Of a DNA stretch of 8,464 nt, positions 1-6,694 are shown in pieces. Within the stretch, counting starts at the first letter, position 1; every line of letters starts with the position of its first letter. Position numbers and translations under genes: made by a program. The notes beneath the pieces were generated by a model. That model was given only the letters and a program-made list of their open reading frames with translations. It ran no database searches and was not told where the DNA came from. The DNA is from an uncultured Bacteroidota bacterium (GTDB lineage Bacteria > Bacteroidota > Rhodothermia > Rhodothermales > UBA10348): contig CALBJU010000249.1 in the NCBI GenBank assembly GCA_937893205.1, forward strand, positions 1 through 8,464. Direction: 5' to 3'.

Positions 1-2625
1 TACGCTCCCAATTACGCAAACGTGGCCGCTTCCCAACTGATCTCTTAGATCTGGCCCGATCTCCTGTAGTGCAGGCATATCGGCGCCGTCCAATCGTCCG
101 GAAACGAGCTTGAAGCCATCGTGATCGGTCGCTGAAGAGGCCAGTTCCGAAGCGCCTGTCTTCAGAGAGGCCAATCTAAGTTTACTTGATTCTTTCTCGA
201 GGGCCTTGTTCCTGAGTACCAGATCCGCCACTTCCTCATCAGATGGTCGCTGCAGAGATTTGAACTGGCCCCGAACCCGCTCAAGCTCGTCCAGCTCAGT
301 TCGTGTATGGGATAGCGCATCCATCCCAGCAACCGCCTGCACTCTCCGAATACCTGCCGCGACAGAGCCTTCGGATGTAAACCGGAAGAGACCAATCTCT
401 CCCGTGGCATTGACATGGATGCCTCCACACAGTTCGATAGATACTTCGGGATCAAATGTGATCATCCGCACCGTCTCCCCGTACTTCTCCCCAAACAGGG
501 CCATAGCTCCCCGCGCGAGCGCCTCTTTAATCGGAACGTCCAGGTCTTCTGTCTTCTCAATATTGCGCTGGATAAGCTCGTTCACTCTACTCTCGACGGC
601 GAGAAGATCCGCGGGCGTCACACGTTCGAAGTGGGAGAAGTCAAATCGGAGATGGTCCGGCGCGACCAGTGACCCCTTCTGCCCAACGTGATCTCCCAGC
701 TGCTCGCGAAGAGCGGCATGCACGAGATGAGTTACAGAGTGATGTTTGACGATGCGGGAGCGACGATCCGAATCGACCTGAGACAGAATCTCACTGGACG
801 CATCTTCGGGCAATTTGTCGACGGTATGAATAATCTGACCAGCCTTCTTGCGAGTGTCGAGCACCTTGATTACTTCGCCGCCCACATCCAGAGTACCCGT
901 ATCACCTACCTGACCTCCGCTCTCTGCATAGAATGGTGTGCTGTCGAGCACAATTTCAAAGCCGGATGAGCCGTCCTTCCCCTCTACCCTGCGAATCTTG
1001 CGGATCTTCCCTCCGGAGCCCGATGTGCTCTCGTATCCCGTAAACTCGGAGTCATCACCTTCACTGACGGCGACCCAGTCGTCCGTGGCAGAGTCATCGA
1101 CCTGGAAGGAAGCGGCTGCACGCGCTCTGGAGCGTTGCTGATCCATCAGTTCCTCGTAGCGGGACATATCCACGCCGAACCCAGCTTCGCGGGCCATCAG
1201 TTGGGTCAGATCGACGGGGAAACCGTACGTATCGTGGAGCAGGAACGCTACCTCACCCGGTAATTGGCCACTTTTCCCTGACTTGATGAGTCCCTCAATC
1301 ATCTGATCGCGAGTTTCACCATCCACGTATGCCTTCTTGAGCAGATCCAGGACTACACGATCCCCCGCGATCTTGTCTCGCTCGTCACCGGTGCTAGACT
1401 CGCTGGATAGGCCGGCGATGATTGGGCTGAGCGCGCCGAAGTACTCGATCCCCATTCCAAGCGTCTCTAAAAAACTGACTTCTTCGGCTTTCACCACCCG
1501 CTGGATATACGATTTCCCTTTTACGAGCTCCGGAAATTGTTCACCCATGGTGCCCGTAACAACTTCGACGAGCTCATGCAATACGGGTGATCTGAATCCC
1601 AGTGTCTGATAGCCGTACCGGACGGCTCGGCGCAATATTCGCCTGATGACATATCCGCGGCCCGCGTTTCCTGGTACTACCCCATCCGCGATCGCAAACG
1701 AGACCGTCCTCAGATGATCTGCAATGACGCGAAGCGCAACGGCAATGCTTTCAGAATCCTCTTGAGAGGACGCTATGACTTCCTCGTACGAATTCGCCTC
1801 CACTCCATCAGCTTTCGACACGATCGCATCGAGTATGGGGATGAACAGATCGGTCTCGTAATTGCTTTTTTTACCCTGAAGGATCGCTACCACACGTTCG
1901 AGCCCCATCCCAGTATCCACGTGTACGGACTCAAGGGGCTTGAGCGAGCCATCCGCAATGGCGTTGTACTGAATGAAAACGAGATTCCAGATTTCGATCA
2001 CCTCTGGGTGATCCGCATTGACAAGCTCTGCGCCCGGAACGGCCGCCCTTTCCTCATCCGATCGCATGTCGACATGAATCTCTGAACACGGGCCGCACGG
2101 TCCGGTCTCCCCCATCATCCAAAAATTGTCTTTTGAAGGACAATACATGATGTGTTCGGGATCAATTCCCGTCTCTGAACGCCAGAAACCGGCTGCGTCT
2201 TCGTCTGCTTCGAGTCCCAGGTCCGAATCACCTTCGTGGACGGTAGCATAGAGACGATCGGCTTCGATGCCCCATTTATCGACCAGTAGCTCCCAGGCCC
2301 ACGCAACCGCCTCTTTCTTGAAGTAGTCGCCAAAGCTCCAATTCCCCAGCATCTCGAAAAACGTGTGGTGGTACGTGTCATATCCCACCTCGTCCAGGTC
2401 ATTGTGTTTGCCGGACACCCTGAGGCACTTCTGAGTATCGACGGCGCGGACGTAAGAGCGGCTCCCCTCGCCCAGAAAGACATCTTTGAATTGGTTCATC
2501 CCGGCGTTGGTAAACAACAACGTCGGATCATTCCCGGGTACTATGGAATCACTGGGTACGATTTCGTGATTCTTCTCCTGGAAATATTCCAGAAAGTCCT
2601 TCCTTATCTCTTGAGCTGACTTCAC
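1..2625 (-). CDS. alaS: Alanyl-tRNA synthetase AlaS (3' end beyond the window)
   Basis: Cytoplasmic class IIc synthetase that charges tRNA(Ala) with alanine and hydrolyses mischarged Ser/Gly-tRNA(Ala). Read codon by codon, the minus frame stays open for 875 codons with no frameshift. Visible signatures are DTQKCLRVSGKHNDL (63-77), HHTFFEMLGNWSFGDYF (86-102), NFWMMGETGPCGPCSEI (167-183), VDTGMGLERV (236-245) and GNAGRGYVIRR (319-329). The editing domain has H629xxxH633 (in HHSVTH) and C733xxxH737 (in CGGIH), the family's zinc and editing residues. The last codons (LGSGHVCVIGSV) match the C-Ala domain. The family is usually about 870-920 aa, so only a short tail is probably missing. The start is GTG at 2625: an in-frame TGA lies two codons upstream and the next ATG is inside conserved sequence. 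No Shine-Dalgarno sequence precedes it. Oddities are Ile in CGGIH, where Thr is usual, and HHSVTH, where NHSATH is common. Confidence 0.97.
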   Translation of the reverse strand, partial: MKSAQEIRKDFLEYFQEKNHEIVPSDSIVPGNDPTLLFTNAGMNQFKDVFLGEGSRSYVRAVDTQKCLRVSGKHNDLDEVGYDTYHHTFFEMLGNWSFGDYFKKEAVAWAWELLVDKWGIEADRLYATVHEGDSDLGLEADEDAAGFWRSETGIDPEHIMYCPSKDNFWMMGETGPCGPCSEIHVDMRSDEERAAVPGAELVNADHPEVIEIWNLVFIQYNAIADGSLKPLESVHVDTGMGLERVVAILQGKKSNYETDLFIPILDAIVSKADGVEANSYEEVIASSQEDSESIAVALRVIADHLRTVSFAIADGVVPGNAGRGYVIRRILRRAVRYGYQTLGFRSPVLHELVEVVTGTMGEQFPELVKGKSYIQRVVKAEEVSFLETLGMGIEYFGALSPIIAGLSSESSTGDERDKIAGDRVVLDLLKKAYVDGETRDQMIEGLIKSGKSGQLPGEVAFLLHDTYGFPVDLTQLMAREAGFGVDMSRYEELMDQQRSRARAAASFQVDDSATDDWVAVSEGDDSEFTGYESTSGSGGKIRKIRRVEGKDGSSGFEIVLDSTPFYAESGGQVGDTGTLDVGGEVIKVLDTRKKAGQIIHTVDKLPEDASSEILSQVDSDRRSRIVKHHSVTHLVHAALREQLGDHVGQKGSLVAPDHLRFDFSHFERVTPADLLAVESRVNELIQRNIEKTEDLDVPIKEALARGAMALFGEKYGETVRMITFDPEVSIELCGGIHVNATGEIGLFRFTSEGSVAAGIRRVQAVAGMDALSHTRTELDELERVRGQFKSLQRPSDEEVADLVLRNKALEKESSKLRLASLKTGASELASSATDHDGFKLVSGRLDGADMPALQEIGPDLRDQLGSGHVCVIGSV

Positions 2626-2672
2626 GTATCAGGTCTTTTTTAAGATGGATGCCCGAGGCCTACAACGTAAAC

Positions 2673-2704
2673 AAAAAGGCCGTTTTCCGCGAAGGAAATC
2701 GGCC
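2673..2704 (-). terminator. Terminator-like hairpin upstream of alaS, oriented toward it
   Basis: On the minus strand, GGCCG-A-TTTCC is followed by a 5-nt loop (TTCGC), then GGAAA-A-CGGCC and immediately TTTTTGTTT. That makes two 5-bp stem blocks separated by one A-A mismatch, plus a U-tract: the layout of an intrinsic terminator. It sits about 50 nt upstream of the alaS GTG and no minus-strand gene lies behind it. It could therefore attenuate alaS or end a short leader or antisense transcript. On the plus strand the hairpin is not followed directly by a T-run. The structure is seen in the sequence; its function is inferred. Confidence 0.55.
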
Positions 2705-2752
2705 CGAATAAATTTTATCTGCGCTTAGAATATACGGACTGCAAACCTTTTC

Positions 2753-2771
2753 CTTGGATAGAGTATCCAAG
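2753..2771. repeat. Perfect 8-bp inverted repeat with 3-nt spacer
   Basis: CTTGGATA-GAG-TATCCAAG: both 8-nt arms match perfectly around a GAG centre. It lies in the divergent intergenic region, about 130 bp upstream of the alaS start and about 118 bp upstream of the DUF4097 gene start. It could be a dimeric regulator's operator or an RNA hairpin in an alaS leader. I do not recognise the half-site. Confidence 0.5.
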
Positions 2772-2833
2772 ATGAGCAAGACAAAGTCTATGCTAAAGCC
2801 AAGGTATCGTAACCGAAGGATACATGGCTCGTA

Positions 2834-2863
2834 TTGACGGATCAGACGCACTCGATCTAACAT
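2834..2863 (+). promoter_or_regulatory. Candidate sigma70-type promoter for the DUF4097 gene
   Basis: TTGACG (2834-2839) and TAACAT (2858-2863) are separated by 18 bp and lie about 25 bp upstream of the ATG at 2889. This would give a short leader of roughly 15-20 nt. The -35 box matches TTGACA at five of six positions and the -10 box matches TATAAT at four of six. If the host is a Bacteroidota relative, its main sigma factor may prefer a different -7 element, so the call is tentative. Confidence 0.45.
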
Positions 2864-2888
2864 TTTTGGCACCACACAATTTTCAGCT

Positions 2889-3941
2889 ATGCGTACAAAA
2901 GTAATTGCTGCTTTACTGGCGGTATTGACAGCACTCGGCGGTCTCAATCTATTTCAGAGTATCAAGAAGAAGATCATGCCGGTCGAGCACGAGACCATCG
3001 TCATGTCCGAATCGCGTGAGGTTCACGAAAGAGTCAAGGTTCGCTCGGAAGTCAGAGTTCGCGAAAGAGTAATTGCTCGTGTGCGGGTCAATACCAACAG
3101 CGACGAAGTAATGATTGAAGAATCATTCAGCGTAGATAACGGCGATGACCTTATTATCAACATTACTCACGCTGACGTGACGATTCTAACGGGATCCGGC
3201 AACCGCGCCGAAATTGAGATTACCCTCGATTCCAGAAACATGCGCGCGGCTGTAGAACGTTTTGAAGACATGGATTGGAGGGTGTACAAAGAGGGCGACG
3301 CTATCCACATAGAAGCGGACGAGCTTCGTGGCAACTGGAATACCAGTATGGATATTGACGTCCTGATCTTCATCCCGGCTACTTTCAACATTGACCTCGA
3401 AACATCACACGGAGATGTTGAGCTGGGTGATCTGATGGGAAGCCTCAAACTTTTGACATCCCACGGAGATGTTGAAATGGGCGAAGTTGAAGGCAGCACA
3501 ATCTGGATCAAGTCCTCTCACGGAGATATCGAAGCAGTTGAGCTTCGCTCCGAGCAGGTCGAGGTGCAGACGTCTCACGCAGATATTGAAGTGGGCGCGA
3601 TCTACAGCAAACGATTTGACGCAACGACATCACATGCCGACGTTGAAATCGGTTATTTAGAGGGAGAAACATCCATCTCTACCTCTCACGGAGACATTGA
3701 AGTTTACCTCAATGGAGACTCTTCGGCTTCGTTTACAACGCAGCACGGCGATGTCGATGTCTTTGTTGACTCGGACATTGAAGCAGACTTTGATCTTCGT
3801 GGAGCTGACGTAAATATGTCTCGTTCCCTTCGCTTGAACGGTCGCGTTGACGATGATCGGGTAGAAGGCTCGGTTAATGGAGGCGGAAGAACCATTAAGG
3901 CGCGCACGACGCACGGATCGGTTTCTGTACGCTCCAACTAA
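2889..3941 (+). CDS. DUF4097-type putative adhesin, beta-solenoid repeat protein
   Basis: A 350-residue protein of unknown precise function, probably outside the cytoplasm. Residues 1-4 (MRTK) and a hydrophobic stretch at about 5-22 form a signal or signal-anchor. No clear AxA cleavage site is visible, and KKK follows at 26-28, so it may stay anchored. Residues 41-68 are rich in alternating Arg/Glu and Val. From about residue 85 the protein is beta-rich, and from 172 to the C-terminus it is a ladder of 18-19-residue rungs, each with a motif like SHGDVE. The motif His residues are at 174, 192, 211, 230, 249, 267, 286 and 342; the rung at 305 has Gly instead. Such rungs are typical of DUF4097/putative-adhesin domains, which fold as right-handed beta-solenoids. 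The protein is very acidic in the repeat half. The ATG at 2889 directly precedes the hydrophobic segment and has no Shine-Dalgarno sequence. The gene stands alone between a promoter candidate and a strong terminator. The family call is firm; the role (adhesion, envelope stress or other) is unknown. Confidence 0.85.
   Translation: MRTKVIAALLAVLTALGGLNLFQSIKKKIMPVEHETIVMSESREVHERVKVRSEVRVRERVIARVRVNTNSDEVMIEESFSVDNGDDLIINITHADVTILTGSGNRAEIEITLDSRNMRAAVERFEDMDWRVYKEGDAIHIEADELRGNWNTSMDIDVLIFIPATFNIDLETSHGDVELGDLMGSLKLLTSHGDVEMGEVEGSTIWIKSSHGDIEAVELRSEQVEVQTSHADIEVGAIYSKRFDATTSHADVEIGYLEGETSISTSHGDIEVYLNGDSSASFTTQHGDVDVFVDSDIEADFDLRGADVNMSRSLRLNGRVDDDRVEGSVNGGGRTIKARTTHGSVSVRSN
3405..3926 (+). 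repeat. Coding repeat: SHGDVE-type solenoid rungs
   Basis: Motif copies begin at 3405, 3459, 3516, 3573, 3630, 3684, 3741, 3798 (degenerate, RGADVN) and 3909 (THGSVS). Spacing is 54-57 bp, that is 18-19 codons; the last gap is 111 bp, about two rungs, with the motif lost in between. Several copies are still close in DNA (CACGGAGAT recurs), but third-position differences show these are diverged protein repeats under selection rather than a recent tandem expansion. Confidence 0.85.
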
Positions 3942-3972
3942 GGCCTACAACATATGCTTGGGCCAGGTTTGG

Positions 3973-4011
3973 AATATGGGCGGTGCTCCTTGAGCGCCGC
4001 CCATATTTTTA
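3973..4011 (+). terminator. Strong intrinsic terminator between convergent genes
   Basis: The arms ATATGGGCGGTGCTC (3974-3988) and GAGCGCCGCCCATAT (3992-4006) pair over 15 bp with one T-G wobble around a CTT loop. One more A-T pair extends the stem at 3973/4007, and a T-run follows at 4006-4010. It lies about 30 bp after the DUF4097 stop. The M14 gene's stop codon on the other strand (4012-4014) abuts the T-run, so M14 transcripts also meet this hairpin a few bases after their stop. In that direction the stem is followed only by ATTCC, so termination should be weaker. Confidence 0.9.
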
Positions 4012-6594
4012 TCAAAAGGATGAGCCAAAGTATATCGAATTGAAGAACAGGCGTTGGGACCCATACCAGTACGCCCTGAAGTTCAGCCGCTCCATGAAGG
4101 CGATTACTCTGCCGCGGCCCATTCGCTTAGCAATCACTGAGGCGCTACCCGGCAGCTGCTCCAGCTTCTCCTTCGATAAGTACCCGCTCATCAGTGGATC
4201 CTCGGAGTAGGCCCCGATCAGTTCGCTTTCGGATCCTTCGTAAGAATAGATCGACGAACCCTGATGAAAAACAGGAAGCGTATCAGGCATTCCATATCCA
4301 AGGGGATGGGACGTATCCAGATTGATCTGGAATATCGATCCACCGATGCGCTGAGCACCTCTTGCCTCATCCAATTTGTGATAGGGCAGCCCGAGCGTGA
4401 GTGAGTCCATGTCGAGCGAGAGGCTTTCGACTTCTATCAGTTCACTCCTGTCCGCCCATCCGGTCGCCCCAGCCAGAACGATTAATGTCCCGCCCGAGCG
4501 GGTCCACGCCTTCAGAGCCTCGGTCGCCTGATCGGTATACGAGCCTCCCGGAAGAATAATAGTATTGTATCTCTCCAGGTCACCCGATGCTAGGCGAGAT
4601 GGCGTGATCATCGATACGGGCATTTGAAAGCGTTCTGAAATCGCGTGCCAGGCTTCGCCTGCTTGGAGGGACGAAACGCCTGAGCCTGCAGCAACCGCTA
4701 TTTTCGGTACCCTCAATGTTGAAGTACTTCCTCCACCCAGATCAGGACCATCAGGTGTCAATCCTGAATTGGCGGCGTAAAACGAAACGTGATCTTTCCT
4801 GGCCGCCTTCCTGACTACGTCATGAACCACCTGTGCATCATGTTTGTAATCCGGTGTGTCCCTTCCTGTTAAAGGTACTATTATCGTGCCTCTGTCGAAC
4901 CATCGACGTTCTCCATCGATGACGGCGCTGAACGGCTTGTGAGCGAGACGTACATCTATTCCCTCCTCTTGAATGCGGTTCAGGGCGCGAGGCGCAAACA
5001 TTCGATTCCATGGCATCAAGTACGCAGCACGTGCCTCTCCACCTACGACTTCCCCACCATCCAATGTCACATCGTCAATCTTCTCACCTATAAAGCGCCG
5101 CGTGTTACCGGAGTGCTCCAGCAAGTCGATATCAAATGCTAGCGGAAGAGTCCACGTGGACACATCGTAGAACAATGAGTCTTCGTACGCGAGTGTCTGC
5201 TCCGTAAAAGCTCGTATCAAACGGTACTGTGGCTGATCAGTGGGAATGACATAGCCGTTACCCACGCTAACCGTACGGCCGTTCACCGCGACGTCCTGGG
5301 ACAGTTCGTAGAACTCGACGCGGTGTCGTTGCATCAACTGAGTGAACAGCTGCGCCCTCGTTCTTCCCCTTTCCAAATCCAGAATGTAGGCTGACGTTCG
5401 GCTGCGGCTTCCTTCCGCGCGCGAGTCTGTGTAAAACCCGCGCTGGTACCGCAGTAGGTCCATTCTCAGTGAAACACCGGCCTCGAGAGTCGTCAGGGAC
5501 GTCACAAATTGATTTCTCACGGTGAAGGCGTAATGCAATTCTCCATCAGAAACCTCGGTTCGAAGTGCGCGGGACGAGGCTTGTTCAAACAGTATCCCGA
5601 TCCCTCCATTTATATCTGGAAATGCAGAGCCCTTCCCGTAGAAGAAGTCGTCGTATGATTCTTCGGAGTAGTACGAAGAGCCAATCTCGTCAAGGCCGAC
5701 GGCATGAAACTCAGCAATCGCAGCTGTCAGTTGAGTATTGAGGGCCGGCGTATTCGGATTCGTTCGGGACGGAATTCCCGGCTGGAAGAAAAAAGTCGCG
5801 GAGCCGCCCATTTCATGGTGATCGGTAAGGATATGAGGTCTCCAGCTATGGAAAACCTTCATTCGACCCTGTGACTCTGGATGTTGGGCAACCATCCAAT
5901 CCCTGTTCAGGTCGAACCAGTAGTGATTGGTTCGCCCCCCTGGCCAGGGCTCGTTGTGCTCTCGATCTTGAGAGTCGATCGTCGCCACACCGCCTCTGTT
6001 TCTGTTGACCCAATCGCCGAATCGATCCCGGCCATCTGGATTGAACATTGGATCGAGTATAATGACGGCATTTTCGAGTGCCTCATCTATTCCTGGACCT
6101 ATTCCTGCAGCCAGATGATAGAGATACAGGACTGCAGCTTCCGTGCCAGAGGCCTCATTTCCGTGGACACTGTATCCCTGATAAAGCACAACGGGCATTG
6201 CCTCGAGGTCTTCATCACTCACGGCACCCGGATCGTCGGAAACCCTGACTTGAGCCGCTCTTATCTCATCCAATCTGGCGTGATTGGTCGGCGACGTAAC
6301 GATCGCATGAATAAGATTGCGACCTTCATAGGACTGAGCGTGGACGTTAAGATGAACACGATCACTTACGGCGGAGACTGCTCTGAAATACGCTTCGACC
6401 TGGTGAGGCACGGTGTGACGCGTTCCGATCACATGCCCGATAATCTCTTGGGGCGTTGGAATGGATGGGTCGTACGACATCACTCCTCCAGTCGGAGCAT
6501 CCATCGCAAACGGAAGTGTCTGGGCCGTTGAGACTTCAGCAGAAAGCAACACACACAGACCAAGCACCAGAAGAACTTTAATTCGACCTATCAT
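4012..6594 (-). CDS. Secreted M14-family zinc carboxypeptidase-like protein with C-terminal amidotransferase-like domain
   Basis: An 860-residue exported metallopeptidase. Residues 1-24 are a classic signal peptide (MIGRIK, a Leu/Val core, then STA|Q). The M14 catalytic domain spans about 45-375. The first zinc motif is H144-G-N-E147 (in VHGNEASGTEA). It is followed by NPDGR (185-189), NRNRGG (197-202) and FDLNRDW (227-233). DHHEMGG (258-264) is the likely site of the third zinc His (259 or 260), and FEQASS (336-341) contains the likely catalytic Glu337. M14 enzymes remove C-terminal residues from peptides; the substrate here is unknown. After a long middle region, about 625-715 resembles a class I glutamine amidotransferase/ThuA-like Rossmann segment (NTIILPGGSYTD, then GGTLIVLAGATGW), with no obvious catalytic Cys in the PGGS turn. 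The length fits multidomain M14 proteins of Bacteroidota relatives. The ATG at 6594 gives the signal peptide and has no Shine-Dalgarno sequence. It lies 100 bp downstream of the co-directional asparaginase gene, with no clear terminator between. Confidence 0.92.
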   Translation of the reverse strand: MIGRIKVLLVLGLCVLLSAEVSTAQTLPFAMDAPTGGVMSYDPSIPTPQEIIGHVIGTRHTVPHQVEAYFRAVSAVSDRVHLNVHAQSYEGRNLIHAIVTSPTNHARLDEIRAAQVRVSDDPGAVSDEDLEAMPVVLYQGYSVHGNEASGTEAAVLYLYHLAAGIGPGIDEALENAVIILDPMFNPDGRDRFGDWVNRNRGGVATIDSQDREHNEPWPGGRTNHYWFDLNRDWMVAQHPESQGRMKVFHSWRPHILTDHHEMGGSATFFFQPGIPSRTNPNTPALNTQLTAAIAEFHAVGLDEIGSSYYSEESYDDFFYGKGSAFPDINGGIGILFEQASSRALRTEVSDGELHYAFTVRNQFVTSLTTLEAGVSLRMDLLRYQRGFYTDSRAEGSRSRTSAYILDLERGRTRAQLFTQLMQRHRVEFYELSQDVAVNGRTVSVGNGYVIPTDQPQYRLIRAFTEQTLAYEDSLFYDVSTWTLPLAFDIDLLEHSGNTRRFIGEKIDDVTLDGGEVVGGEARAAYLMPWNRMFAPRALNRIQEEGIDVRLAHKPFSAVIDGERRWFDRGTIIVPLTGRDTPDYKHDAQVVHDVVRKAARKDHVSFYAANSGLTPDGPDLGGGSTSTLRVPKIAVAAGSGVSSLQAGEAWHAISERFQMPVSMITPSRLASGDLERYNTIILPGGSYTDQATEALKAWTRSGGTLIVLAGATGWADRSELIEVESLSLDMDSLTLGLPYHKLDEARGAQRIGGSIFQINLDTSHPLGYGMPDTLPVFHQGSSIYSYEGSESELIGAYSEDPLMSGYLSKEKLEQLPGSASVIAKRMGRGRVIAFMERLNFRAYWYGSQRLFFNSIYFGSSF

Positions 6595-6694
6595 TTCACG
6601 TTTTGATTTAGGCTTGGGAAAATGAGCGCTATGGAAAATGAGAGAACAGGATTATCCGACAAGCAGGACGTCTGTCATCGGCAGATTGGGCTAT
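6595..6694. other. Gap between asparaginase and M14 genes
   Basis: One hundred bases containing no ORF of note. I found only a weak, bulged inverted repeat (CCGA...TCGG) without a T-run, so no terminator is called. Sequence just before the M14 start is AT-rich (TAAATCAAAACGTGA) and lacks a Shine-Dalgarno motif. Read-through from the upstream gene is plausible. Confidence 0.4.

Noticed and set aside
206..691. Plus-strand open frame of 161 codons opposite alaS
   Set aside because: It is Ser/Arg/Thr-rich with no recognisable motif and lies wholly antisense to conserved alaS codons; it is a shadow of the true frame.
1..2625. Possible frameshift in alaS
   Set aside because: I translated the whole minus strand in 60-base blocks; the frame remains the same throughout and every expected AlaS motif appears in order.
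2705..2740. TATATT and TAAAATTT on the minus strand as the alaS promoter
   Set aside because: No -35 or TTTG-type partner lies at acceptable spacing (gaps of about 11, 21 or 24 bases), so I did not call a promoter.
2660..2947. Minus-strand 95-codon ORF across the intergenic region
   Set aside because: It overlaps the DUF4097 start antisense and runs through the promoter candidate, the inverted repeat and the terminator-like hairpin; it shows no protein-like features.
3405..3926. Regular 54-57-bp spaced repeats as a CRISPR array or tandem DNA repeat
   Set aside because: The periodicity is codon-phased inside an intact ORF, copies differ mostly at third positions, and the spacing matches beta-solenoid rungs.
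5881..6531. Plus-strand 216-codon open frame opposite the M14 gene
   Set aside because: It is antisense to the catalytic domain, has no family motif and no clear start context; the length is best explained by codon bias on the real strand.
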